DNA from: Histomonas meleagridis
Lineage: Eukaryota > Parabasalia > Tritrichomonadida > Dientamoebidae
Assembly (NCBI GenBank): GCA_020186115.1
Contig: WSYJ01000122.1
Span: 1-30,456 of the forward strand
Length of the DNA stretch: 30,456 nt
Reading direction: 5' to 3'
A program made the translations under genes and the position numbers. Of the stretch, positions 7,721 to 15,862 are shown piece by piece; positions within the stretch are counted from its first letter, which is position 1; the number at the start of each line of letters is the position of its first letter. A model generated the notes under the pieces. That model was not told the DNA's origin. It did no database searches and was given only the letters and a program-made list of their open reading frames with translations.

Positions 7721-9152
7721 TGTTGCAAATAAGTATCTTATCCAGAAAGCTATTAATTTAAATGTTGAAATAGTTAATAACAACACACAAAATATATGGG
7801 CGACATGTCATTTCTATAACATTGGTCAGATCGATTTAAGATCAATTAATCAAATTAACCACAACATGATACATAATGAGTTACAATTCACAGATATGAC
7901 GAGGAATCAATTTAATCAACTTAATCAAATTAATTATAGTGAATCTTCAATCAATTCAGTTAAACCAATCGAGAAATCAATTACTACAAATCCAATTATT
8001 GAATCGTTATATGTGAATCAAATACAAAATGAAAAAACAGTAGATACTCAGGTTGATTCTTTAGAAGTTAATCCGATAATTAATGAAAGAACAATCTCAA
8101 CTAATATTGATTCTTTAACAGCAGAACCAAAATTTAATGAGAAAATAATTACAACTAACATTGATTCTGTACATGCAATTCCCAAATTTAATGACATACA
8201 AGTAAATACAGGAATAGATTCAGTAAAAGCAAACCCTGTGTATAATAATGTTGAAGTTAATCCTAATATTGATTCTTTAAATGTTAAACCTGTTATGAAC
8301 AATAAAATTATTAATTCGAATGTTGATTCATTACAAATTATTCCGAATTTAAATAATAAAACTATTAACCCAGATGTAGAATCTTTACATATTATACCAG
8401 AAGCTATTAAGAAAACCACAAAACCTATTGTTGAATCTCTTTTTGTAGAAAGTTTATTTAGGAATAAAACAGAAACAGCGTTAATTAAACAACTTAAAAT
8501 AGATGTAAACAAAACGTTGAAGACTCAAATTGTTAATATTGAAGAAAATGAGATTTGTTTTAACCCAATTAAAAGAACGATAAATATTGATATTCCTGAA
8601 TTTGAAATTATGTATAAACATACTCCTAAAGTCTTAAACTTAAGTAACTATTTCACAATTTCTACTTCAGATAAATCAGATATGGAAGATAATCTTAGTG
8701 AAGAAGAATCAAGTTCAGACACTAATATTCCACTTCATATAAATATTAATACTTTAACTAATAATGATGAAGAAGAAGATGAACATGAATTAGTTCAAGA
8801 AACTGTAGACATGAATGATGAATTAATTGAAGATATTAAGAAATGTGTCAGTAAAGAAGATATTTATAATTTAATTAATAAATGGAGACCAACAAAAGAA
8901 CTTAATAATTGGAAATATGATAACTTACCATTAGCTAAACAACCATTAATCCATATAATGATTAGAGAAGGGAAATGGTGTGTACCAGGCCAATTCCCAT
9001 GTCAATGTCAATGTGAGAATGAATTTAAAACAGGAAATGCTTTAAATAATCATATGAACAAAATACATGGTTTAAAACCTGATAAAAATCATTTATATGG
9101 TTGTATTAAAAAACTTAATAGAGAAAGACTTAATTTGGTTAATATTAAATAA
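7689..9152 (+). CDS. Repeat region and first zinc finger of R2-like protein, U1
   Basis: This 487-residue frame is the longest intact N-terminal piece in the array. Residues 88-265 or so hold the 18-residue repeats with core (I/V)-D-S-(L/V). An acidic, Ser-rich stretch follows (about residues 330-375, with EEESSSD and DEEEDEHE). Near the end is zinc finger 1: PCQCQCENEF...HMNKIH, readable as C-x3-C-x12-H-x4-H. The natural continuation KNHLYGCIKK is present, then the frame is lost in an A6 run at about 9109-9114; U3 has A5 there and reads on into finger 2. Confidence 0.7.
   Translation: MIIQKFKNIFNVANKYLIQKAINLNVEIVNNNTQNIWATCHFYNIGQIDLRSINQINHNMIHNELQFTDMTRNQFNQLNQINYSESSINSVKPIEKSITTNPIIESLYVNQIQNEKTVDTQVDSLEVNPIINERTISTNIDSLTAEPKFNEKIITTNIDSVHAIPKFNDIQVNTGIDSVKANPVYNNVEVNPNIDSLNVKPVMNNKIINSNVDSLQIIPNLNNKTINPDVESLHIIPEAIKKTTKPIVESLFVESLFRNKTETALIKQLKIDVNKTLKTQIVNIEENEICFNPIKRTINIDIPEFEIMYKHTPKVLNLSNYFTISTSDKSDMEDNLSEEESSSDTNIPLHININTLTNNDEEEDEHELVQETVDMNDELIEDIKKCVSKEDIYNLINKWRPTKELNNWKYDNLPLAKQPLIHIMIREGKWCVPGQFPCQCQCENEFKTGNALNNHMNKIHGLKPDKNHLYGCIKKLNRERLNLVNIK
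7950..8485 (+). repeat. 54-bp / 18-residue coding tandem repeats, U1 (about ten copies)
   Basis: The motif (I/V)-(D/E)-S-(L/V)-x-x-x-P-x-x-N-x-x-x-x-x-x-(N/P/T) recurs in frame. Repeat starts at 7998, 8052, 8106, 8160 and 8214 are spaced exactly 54 bases, and the period continues to about 8430. An earlier degenerate copy at 7950 is 48 bases from the next. Repeats are alike in protein but quite different in DNA, so they are old and kept for protein reasons. Confidence 0.85.
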
Positions 9153-9570
9153 TTCGAATAATTTAGAGAAAGACATTTATAGGAACAATGTTATAGTTTG
9201 TCCTTTCCCTAATTGTGATTATTTCACTAATGCACATAAATCGTTAATTTCTCATATATCACATAAACATCAAGAATTTGATGAAAATATAAATATTATA
9301 GGTTGGTTTTGGTCTACTATTATAGCTTATACTAAGCTTAATAATAAAATTCCTAGTTGCTTAGATATATTATCACCTAGAGAAGGTTATATGTGTAATC
9401 ATTGTAAAGTCTGTTGGAGTTCAGATGCAAAAGGAATTTTAAATCATGCAAAAAACAACATGAATCAATTAATATTGAAGGTATTCATACAGTTTATGAT
9501 AGAATTAAATGTTTACCTACAATGTATATGGACTTGCAGGATAAAGATGAAGAAATCAATAGGGATTTAA
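9097..9570 (+). CDS. Zinc fingers 2 and 3 of R2-like protein, U1
   Basis: Finger 2 is CPFPNCDYFTNAHKSLISHI followed by S-H-K-H, a textbook C-x4-C-x12-H-x4-H. Finger 3 follows about 62 residues later with CNHCKVCWSSD...GILNHA, read as C-x2-C-x10-H plus a second His four residues on in U4. In U1 one base is missing in GCAAAAAAC (about 9448-9456), so the second His is lost and the last 40 or so residues are out of frame. Such N-terminal fingers bind target DNA in R2-clade proteins; here the expected target is tRNA-Asn gene DNA. Confidence 0.7.
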   Translation: MVVLKNLIEKDLIWLILNNSNNLEKDIYRNNVIVCPFPNCDYFTNAHKSLISHISHKHQEFDENINIIGWFWSTIIAYTKLNNKIPSCLDILSPREGYMCNHCKVCWSSDAKGILNHAKNNMNQLILKVFIQFMIELNVYLQCIWTCRIKMKKSIGI

Positions 9571-9701
9571 ATGATTATGAAGATTTAGTTTTCACTCAAA
9601 GAAATTTAACTGATAGAAATAGACTTAATGTAATAAATCCTATTGATTTAGATCAAGAACAAATCATTAATATCAGAAAAAAGACATTTAAGAGAAGATA
9701 A
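9414..9701 (+). CDS. Linker after zinc finger 3, U1
   Basis: The true frame resumes here after about 9460 with LINIEGIHTVYDRIK-type sequence (U1 has a serine in place of the first Leu) and runs to RKKTFKRR. It is charged and probably helical. The frame then passes, with two further shared shifts, through an Asn/Asp-rich stretch towards the pre-RT region at 9700-10110. Confidence 0.5.
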   Translation: MEFRCKRNFKSCKKQHESINIEGIHTVYDRIKCLPTMYMDLQDKDEEINRDLNDYEDLVFTQRNLTDRNRLNVINPIDLDQEQIINIRKKTFKRR

Positions 9702-10111
9702 TAGGAGAAATATTATTCAAAGAGAATCACAAAGAAAAAAATAATAATACACATCATAATACAATTATCAATCCAGATTCAATAATTATAAATGATGACA
9801 ATAATTTTATTAATCCAATTATTCGTAATTTTGATGCAAAATCATTGGCTAATGATTTTGATCTTAATAAATTAAAAGATTTAAACAGAGATAATTTACT
9901 TGAGGTTACTAAAAATTTGGACAGATTTAAATAATGAATTTGAATCTCAATTTGTCTCTTTAAAAAAATTGAACCTCTAATTAATATTTGTAAACCTTTA
10001 GATAATAGACCGAAAGACGAAAATTATTATATTTGGGAAGGTTGTTTATCTAAAATTAATTTACTAATTAGAGAAGAATTAAGAGATGTCTTTAAAATAA
10101 CAATTAATAAA
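9702..10111 (+). pseudogene. Frame-broken linker between zinc fingers and pre-RT, U1, with 67-bp deletion
   Basis: The coding trace continues (DNRRNIIQRESQRK, then NPIIRNFDAKSLANDFDLN) but needs frame changes at an A7 run near 9735 and at AAAAATTT near 9911. At about 9963 U1 lacks 67 bases that U2 has at about 16369-16435 (the LPK...GGKNRRK to INNLFKD segment). The last part, IEPLINICKPLDN and YYIWEGCLSKINLLIREELR, is in frame with 10112. Confidence 0.6.
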
Positions 10112-10867
10112 ATGTTACATAGATCTAATACTATTGTTAGAAGTAATGAAGAAAGAGAAAGAGCTCATGAACGAGAGATCGAAACACACAATTTATGCAA
10201 ACTAGTTACACATATTTGGAAACTTTATGATCTCAAACATAAACCCCCAACTCAGGCAATACAAAATTTATTTAATAAACATTTGGAGAAAGTTATTAAT
10301 ATAGTCAATATCCTCCCGGACGAAATTAATAACTTATTAAGTATTTATAATCAAGAAGATATAATCAATTTATTAAATAATACAATTGATAATTTAAGTG
10401 ACAAATTAGATTTTATTAATACCAAAATAAATGAAAATCAAAGAATAATTGGAAATAATAAAAACATTAAATATAGAGATTTAATACAAGGGTTATATAT
10501 GGAAGATCCGCGAAGATGTTACAAATGGTATATCTCTAATAATACTACACCAGAGTGTGAAATAAATCCGGAAGAATTTATGGAAGAATATGGGAAGAAT
10601 TGGGAAACCTATAAAACATTAAATAATTCGGAAAATTCTAATGAATTCTTAGCTAAGAAAATACTTAATGAAGAAGATAATATTAATTTAATTAATGATT
10701 TATTTGATAGTGATTTAATTAAACGAGCAATTTATTCAAGATCAAATATTTCTGCTTATGGTCCAGATGGGATTTCAAATGTTATTTGGAAAATTGGTAA
10801 TGAAAGTACAGTTAAAATGATTAAATATACTACTAAAATAGTTATGGAATCTAAAAAAATGTCCTGA
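10112..10867 (+). CDS. Pre-RT region and start of RT domain, U1
   Basis: The 251 residues include YRDLIQGLYMEDPRRCYKWY (about 127-146), a block conserved in subfamilies B and C, and SAYGPDGISNVIWK near residue 215-228, the first RT-associated motif of R2-like proteins. The ATG is internal; the frame is open upstream. The frame ends at an A7 run (10853-10859), giving KKMS-stop. Subfamily C has A6 and reads KKCPEL onward. All three array copies of this run have seven A. Confidence 0.75.
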   Translation: MLHRSNTIVRSNEERERAHEREIETHNLCKLVTHIWKLYDLKHKPPTQAIQNLFNKHLEKVINIVNILPDEINNLLSIYNQEDIINLLNNTIDNLSDKLDFINTKINENQRIIGNNKNIKYRDLIQGLYMEDPRRCYKWYISNNTTPECEINPEEFMEEYGKNWETYKTLNNSENSNEFLAKKILNEEDNINLINDLFDSDLIKRAIYSRSNISAYGPDGISNVIWKIGNESTVKMIKYTTKIVMESKKMS

Positions 10868-10892
10868 ATTACTTAAAAGAGGAAAAACTATA

Positions 10893-11879
10893 ATGTTATT
10901 TAAGAAAGGTAATAAAGAAGACCCTCATTCTTGGCGTCCTATTACAATAACCCCAACATTTTATAGGATTTGGATGGTTGTGTTAGCTAGAGCCTTTCAG
11001 AATTTAAATAACAGACATAGTTTTATAGAAAGATGTCAAAAAAGTTTTATGCAATGTTCTAATGGTACTTCAGAACATTCTTTGATTATTAACGAATTAA
11101 TTCAACATGTAAATAGAAGAGAAGGTTCTATTTACATTACTACTATTGATTTTTCAGATGCATTTGGGTCAGTCCCTCACCCTTTGATCTTTGAGAATTT
11201 AAAAAATCAAGGTTTTGATGATAAAATAATTGATTTAATTAAAGCAACTTATCAAAATTCAAACACAAGAATTCAGGTTCCAACTAAAGGAATTTCAAAC
11301 ATTATAAATATTAATTGTGGTGTTAAACAAGGTTGTCCATTCTCTCCTATTGCCTTTAATATTTGCATCAATACCTTGTTACATAAATTAGAAGATTGTA
11401 AAATCGATGGATTTCACTTAAATGATAAAACCATTTGTGCACAAGCATATGCAGATGACTTGGTACTTATTTCAGATACTGAGAAAGGTATGAATAATTT
11501 AATTAAAGTAGTTGAAGACTTCTGTATTTATGCTAACATGAAAATTCAACCTAATAAATGTCAAACATTTAATTATATTAATCATAATGATAGAAGATTT
11601 TCAGCAATTACTAAATTTCAAATTAATAATGAAAATATCCCAATTACTAATCTTAATGGAGGTATTAATTATTTAGGAATAATGACTGCATTAATGAAGA
11701 CAACGAGAATGAAATCAGCAAATTACAAGATATCTAAAGCATTAGAAGACATAGGTAATATTTGCTCCTCACCCTTGAAATGGAACCAAATGTTGGATGC
11801 CATTAAAAGATTCATAATTCCTTCATTGGATTATGTATTCTCTAATGGTACCACCAACAAAACGGAGAGGAATTTTTAA
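10893..11879 (+). CDS. Reverse transcriptase domain of R2-like element, U1
   Basis: In order: SWRPITITPTFYRIW (residues 13-27), motif A IDFSDAF with catalytic Asp86, motif B GVKQGCPFSP (143-152), motif C AYADD with Asp188 and Asp189, and a YLGI block (motif E region). These are the signatures of non-LTR reverse transcriptases; with the downstream CCHC and endonuclease they place the element in the R2-like group. The enzyme copies element RNA onto the nicked tRNA gene. The ATG is internal to the true frame. The stop after TERNF follows an A4 run (11859-11862) where an extra base would give the expected continuation NGEEFLNKRIRALL. Confidence 0.85.
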   Translation: MLFKKGNKEDPHSWRPITITPTFYRIWMVVLARAFQNLNNRHSFIERCQKSFMQCSNGTSEHSLIINELIQHVNRREGSIYITTIDFSDAFGSVPHPLIFENLKNQGFDDKIIDLIKATYQNSNTRIQVPTKGISNIININCGVKQGCPFSPIAFNICINTLLHKLEDCKIDGFHLNDKTICAQAYADDLVLISDTEKGMNNLIKVVEDFCIYANMKIQPNKCQTFNYINHNDRRFSAITKFQINNENIPITNLNGGINYLGIMTALMKTTRMKSANYKISKALEDIGNICSSPLKWNQMLDAIKRFIIPSLDYVFSNGTTNKTERNF

Positions 11880-12004
11880 ATAAAAGGATAAGAGCGTTAT
11901 TAAATGCTAATTTAAAAACTTCCGCTTTACCTAAGGAATTTTATTATACTTCATGGGAAGATGGTGGAGCAGGACTGAAAGATTTAAATGAAAGGAATAA
12001 TGAT

Positions 12005-13435
12005 TTGATTATTTCAAGTTTTCTAAAGTTATGGTTTTCGAAAGATATGTTTCTAAGAGATTTATTTCGAACTCTATGTTGGGAAGAAAAATCGTTTAGA
12101 TATAATAATGTCGAAGAAAACACAAATGATAACGATATTTTCTTAAATGTTTTCAACAAGGACATGAGAAAAAATACACCTGGAACTTCAAACCTTTTTA
12201 GCCGGGTAATTCATGCACTTGAAGATAACAATTTAATCTTAAACTTGAACTATCTACCCACAGATAATTTATTAAACCCAGATGACTCAGATATAGATCC
12301 TTTCGAATTCAATGGAAATGAAATTGAACCAGACAATCCTGAAGAATATATTACATTAAAATTTCTAGATGTGAATGAAGTGTATTCATTCGATCAAAAT
12401 GAATTCCTAAACATTATGAACAATTATCACAAAAACTTCCATTATGCAAATTTGATTAAATTACCTCTTAGAGGTCATACCTTTAAAACCCTTTATAAAT
12501 CTAAATTATCTAATTATTTCATGAATGACTATAAATGTAAAATTAAAGATAATATAATTAAATTTAGTATACAAGCTAGAACTAATAGCTTCTATACTGG
12601 GCAACATCAAAGACTTGCTAACCATGATGAGAACATAGGTTTATGTCCTTATTGTGGTCAAATAAATTCCTTAAGACATAGATTAAATGATTGTAAAACA
12701 GTTATTAATACATATAAGAAAAGACATGATGCAGTTATTAAAGAATTATGTGAAATGTTAAAAGCAAAACCTGGTAACAAACCAATTATTCACCTTGACT
12801 CAACTATTAAAAATGTTCAAAATAATAATAATTCATTTGAAGGTGAGAACAGAAGATGTAAACCTGATATCTGGTACTGTAATAATCAGGGTTACACTTT
12901 AATCGAGGTAACAATTCCTTATGGAGATGTTGATGAGAATGACATTAATTCTTTAAATGAAAGATACGATCAGAAGAAAGATAAATATACAAGTTTATGT
13001 AAGGATATTAAAGAACAATCCGGTCTAGAAGTCAACTATTATGTTATAGTCATTTCATCATTAGGCGCTTGGTTAAACAAATCATTAAATGAATTGAGAA
13101 CTCTTGCAGGTTCTAAAGATTTGTTTAAGAGATTTGCGAAGAGAATAACTGTAGCAACTTTAAGGGAATCACAACGACTAATTTATAATAATTTGGATAA
13201 TAATAATGGAATTATTGAATCACAATCAGAAGAAGAAGAATCCGAATCCGAGAGCATAGCGAACACGGACCAGTCTCTTATATCCGAAGGTTCAGGTGAT
13301 GAAGTTCAAACAGATGAACTAAATGAGCTTTATGCAAATTTGGTGATTCTAAACTCAAGAGATCATTCTACTTCGGATGGTTCTCACTTAGAGAATGGCA
13401 ACTCAGAGCATACGTCATCACCAGATGATGAATAA
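12005..13435 (+). CDS. Thumb, CCHC knuckle, restriction-like endonuclease and acidic tail, U1
   Basis: The 476 residues are uninterrupted in U1 only. The frame is open from 11861; 12005 is just its first ATG. The CCHC knuckle CPYCGQINSLRHRLNDC has C214, C217, H225, C230 (C-x2-C-x7-H-x4-C). The endonuclease signature KPD-x12-E uses D288 and E301, followed by a Lys-rich YDQKKDKY and IVISSLGAW. This nuclease would nick the tRNA-Asn gene to prime reverse transcription. The tail from about residue 405 is acidic (SEEEESESES, SGDE, SSPDDE). The stop is followed by a 53-base 3' UTR. Confidence 0.85.
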   Translation: MIISSFLKLWFSKDMFLRDLFRTLCWEEKSFRYNNVEENTNDNDIFLNVFNKDMRKNTPGTSNLFSRVIHALEDNNLILNLNYLPTDNLLNPDDSDIDPFEFNGNEIEPDNPEEYITLKFLDVNEVYSFDQNEFLNIMNNYHKNFHYANLIKLPLRGHTFKTLYKSKLSNYFMNDYKCKIKDNIIKFSIQARTNSFYTGQHQRLANHDENIGLCPYCGQINSLRHRLNDCKTVINTYKKRHDAVIKELCEMLKAKPGNKPIIHLDSTIKNVQNNNNSFEGENRRCKPDIWYCNNQGYTLIEVTIPYGDVDENDINSLNERYDQKKDKYTSLCKDIKEQSGLEVNYYVIVISSLGAWLNKSLNELRTLAGSKDLFKRFAKRITVATLRESQRLIYNNLDNNNGIIESQSEEEESESESIANTDQSLISEGSGDEVQTDELNELYANLVILNSRDHSTSDGSHLENGNSEHTSSPDDE

Positions 13436-13488
13436 CTTAATTTGAACTTAATCTTAATTTCTTTTAAAGATAATTATAAATGAATAAA
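13436..13488 (+). other. Short 3' UTR of U1 ending in AATGAATAAA
   Basis: The 53 bases between the stop and the target copy are the same in U2 and U3. The last bases, ATAATTATAAATGAATAAA, resemble the end of the diverged B copy (ATAATGATTAATGAATAAA at 1352-1370). This is probably what the RT recognises at the RNA 3' end. No poly-A tail is present. Confidence 0.65.
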
Positions 13489-13511
13489 CCACACGGGAGG
13501 AGATTTTTTTT
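13489..13511 (+). repeat. Target-site copy 2 (U1/U2 junction)
   Basis: Identical to 7083-7105, including eight T. No tRNA body precedes it; U1 3' UTR abuts it directly. Confidence 0.9.
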
Positions 13512-13519
13512 GATTTTTC

Positions 13520-14650
13520 ATGAATATTGATTTTTTGCGTCCGAGAACTCGATTTTCGGAAATAACTCCCCCAGGGCACTCTAATGATACCCTTTTTGGC
13601 GAATCGAAATTTCGATCAATAAATTATATCGACGATTCGGAAATGCGTAAACGACTTGAACGATCTCCTATTATACAGAAGCACCTACGACGATGTCCTT
13701 CACCTGCTGAAACCCCTCAAAAAAAAAAAAAAAAAGATAACGAAATTGATTTTAATTTTAGTGAACCACTTCAACAAGAATTCCTTCTTGTTAGTGGTAT
13801 TCATTATAATCCAAACCCAAACCCCGATTTATATGGAGAAGAAGGAGTCCCACCTCAATGGGTAATTATTTCATCAGATCCACATATTTCGTTTTTACTA
13901 CCAATATTTATCAACGAAGAAAGAGGGTTAGTTTTATGCCGAAATCAATGCATTATTCAAGAAGGAAACCTGCTAATCAACCTTAATTTTCCACCAAGAC
14001 TCACATCGTCCGACGAAATTGAGAGAGGTGTGTTTGATTTAAGAACTTTCGTAGGACCAACCAGACCTAGAGAATTACCATTTCGGTTAAATAGTGATAA
14101 TCCAAAAGTTCAAAATATATTTAATGTTGCAAATAAGTATCTTATCCAGAAAGCTATTAATTTAAATGTTGAAATAGTTAATAACAACACACAAAATATA
14201 TGGGCGACATGTCATTTCTATAACATTGGTCAGATCGATTTAAGATCAATTAATCAAATTAACCACAACATGATACATAATGAGTTACAATTCACAGATA
14301 TGACGAGGAATCAATTTAATCAACTTAATCAAATTAATTATAGTGAATCTTCAATCAATTCAGTTAAACCAATCGAGAAATCAATTACTACAAATCCAAT
14401 TATTGAATCGTTATATGTGAATCAAATACAAAATGAAAAAACAGTAGATACTCAGGTTGATTCTTTAGAAGTTAATCCGATAATTAATGAAAGAACAATC
14501 TCAACTAATATTGATTCTTTAACAGCAGAACCAAAATTTAATGAGAAAATAATTACAACTAACATTGATTCTGTACATGCAATTCCCAAATTTAATGACA
14601 TACAAGTAAATACAGGAATAGATTCAGTAAAAAGCAAACCCTGTGTATAA
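13520..14650 (+). CDS. N-terminal domain and first repeats of R2-like protein, U2
   Basis: This 376-residue frame joins what is split in U1: the start MNIDFLRPRTRF, the unrecognised N-terminal domain, and the first five or so 18-residue repeats. It shows that the start codon at 7114/13520/19993 is truly in frame with the repeat region. Residues 67-72 are poly-Lys from the 17-A block; U3 has ICEKK there. It stops at an extra A in GTAAAAAGC (about 14629-14633). Confidence 0.7.
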   Translation: MNIDFLRPRTRFSEITPPGHSNDTLFGESKFRSINYIDDSEMRKRLERSPIIQKHLRRCPSPAETPQKKKKKDNEIDFNFSEPLQQEFLLVSGIHYNPNPNPDLYGEEGVPPQWVIISSDPHISFLLPIFINEERGLVLCRNQCIIQEGNLLINLNFPPRLTSSDEIERGVFDLRTFVGPTRPRELPFRLNSDNPKVQNIFNVANKYLIQKAINLNVEIVNNNTQNIWATCHFYNIGQIDLRSINQINHNMIHNELQFTDMTRNQFNQLNQINYSESSINSVKPIEKSITTNPIIESLYVNQIQNEKTVDTQVDSLEVNPIINERTISTNIDSLTAEPKFNEKIITTNIDSVHAIPKFNDIQVNTGIDSVKSKPCV

Positions 14651-14892
14651 TAATGTTGAAGTTAATCCTAATATTGATTCTTTAAATGTTAAACCTGTTA
14701 TGAACAATAAAATTATTAATTCGAATGTTGATTCATTACAAATTATTCCGAATTTAAATAATAAAACTATTAACCCAGATGTAGAATCTTTACATATTAT
14801 ACCAGAAGCTATTAAGAAAACCACAAAACCTATTGTTGAATCTCTTTTTGTAGAAAGTTTATTTAGGAATAAAACAGAAACAGCGTTAATTG
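14354..14892 (+). repeat. 54-bp / 18-residue coding repeats, U2
   Basis: Same repeat array as U1, with exact 54-base spacing from 14402. An extra A near 14630 breaks the frame midway. Confidence 0.8.
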
Positions 14893-15515
14893 AACAACTT
14901 AAAATAGATGTAAACAAAACGTTGAAGACTCAAATTGTTAATATTGAAGAAAATGAGATTTGTTTTAACCCAATTAAAAGAACGATAAATATTGATATTC
15001 CTGAATTTGAAATTATGTATAAACATACTCCTAAAGTCTTAAACTTAAGTAACTATTTCACAATTTCTACTTCAGATAAATCAGATATGGAAGATAATCT
15101 TAGTGAAGAAGAATCAAGTTCAGACACTAATATTCCACTTCATATAAATATTAATACTTTAACTAATAATGATGAAGAAGAAGATGAACATGAATTAGTT
15201 CAAGAAACTGTAGACATGAATGATGAATTAATTGAAGATATTAAGAAATGTGTCAGTAAAGAAGATATTTATAATTTAATTAATAAATGGAGACCAACAA
15301 AAGAACTTAATAATTGGAAATATGATAACTTACCATTAGCTAAACAACCATTAATCCATATAATGATTAGAGAAGGGAAATGGTGTGTACCAGGCCAATT
15401 CCCATGTCAATGTCAATGTGAGAATGAATTTAAAACAGGAAATGCTTTAAATAATCATATGAACAAAATACATGGTTTAAAACCTGATAAAAAATCATTT
15501 ATATGGTTGTATTAA
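14643..15515 (+). CDS. Later repeats, acidic stretch and zinc finger 1, U2
   Basis: Continues 13520-14650 after the one-base shift. It holds the last five repeats, the acidic linker and finger 1 (PCQCQCENEF). Residue ALIEQLK has Glu where U1 and U4 have Lys. The frame ends in a run of six A (15489-15494) where U1 has five. Confidence 0.65.
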   Translation: MYNNVEVNPNIDSLNVKPVMNNKIINSNVDSLQIIPNLNNKTINPDVESLHIIPEAIKKTTKPIVESLFVESLFRNKTETALIEQLKIDVNKTLKTQIVNIEENEICFNPIKRTINIDIPEFEIMYKHTPKVLNLSNYFTISTSDKSDMEDNLSEEESSSDTNIPLHININTLTNNDEEEDEHELVQETVDMNDELIEDIKKCVSKEDIYNLINKWRPTKELNNWKYDNLPLAKQPLIHIMIREGKWCVPGQFPCQCQCENEFKTGNALNNHMNKIHGLKPDKKSFIWLY

Positions 15516-15847
15516 AAAACTTAATAGAGAAAGACTTAATTTGGTTAATATTAAATAATTCGAATAATTTAGAGAAAGACATTTATAGGAACAATGTTAT
15601 AGTTTGTCCTTTCCCTAATTGTGATTATTTCACTAATGCACATAAATCGTTAATTTCTCATATATCACATAAACATCAAGAATTTGATGAAAATATAAAT
15701 ATTATAGGTTGGTTTTGGTCTACTATTATAGCTTATACTAAGCTTAATAATAAAATTCCTAGTTGCTTAGATATATTATCACCTAGAGAAGGTTATATGT
15801 GTAATCATTGTAAAGTCTGTTGGAGTTCAGATGCAAAAGGAATTTAA
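15503..15847 (+). CDS. Zinc finger 2 and broken finger 3, U2
   Basis: Finger 2 is complete. Finger 3 has its cysteines (CNHCKVC) but the sequence coding for LNHAKK is replaced by 17 A, ending the frame and removing the first histidine. The coding trace resumes at about 15863 (QHELINIEG) and runs to 16106. Confidence 0.6.
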   Translation: MVVLKNLIEKDLIWLILNNSNNLEKDIYRNNVIVCPFPNCDYFTNAHKSLISHISHKHQEFDENINIIGWFWSTIIAYTKLNNKIPSCLDILSPREGYMCNHCKVCWSSDAKGI

Positions 15848-15862
15848 AAAAAAAAAAAAAAA

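Larger units (their letters stand above)
7083..13488 (+). mobile_element. R2-like tRNA-Asn-targeted non-LTR retrotransposon, unit U1 (6,406 bp)
   Basis: This is the first array unit, directly abutting the intact tRNA-Asn. Coordinates run from the target copy to the base before the next one. The single long coding region (7114-13435) is broken into about seven frames. In order it codes the N-terminal repeat region, three zinc fingers, pre-RT, RT (AYADD), CCHC knuckle, restriction-like endonuclease and acidic tail. The 3' UTR is 53 bases and ends AATGAATAAA. U1 lacks 67 bp present in U2 and U3 (near 9963), which accounts for its shorter length. There is no poly-A tail, LTR or AP endonuclease, which fits site-specific target-primed reverse transcription. 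Confidence 0.9.

Noticed and set aside
7950..8485. CRISPR-like array
   Set aside because: The 54-base period is continuous coding sequence with no repeat-spacer alternation, and the sequence is eukaryotic.
8048..8512. 154-residue minus-strand open frame across the repeat block, repeated in other units
   Set aside because: It mirrors the 54-base coding repeats on the plus strand, whose protein pattern is the conserved one. It is broken at the same one-base shifts and has no domain of its own.
10112..11879. Bacterial retron, group II intron or diversity-generating RT
   Set aside because: Motif order, zinc fingers, the RLE domain and the tRNA-target duplication all point to an R2-like eukaryotic element.
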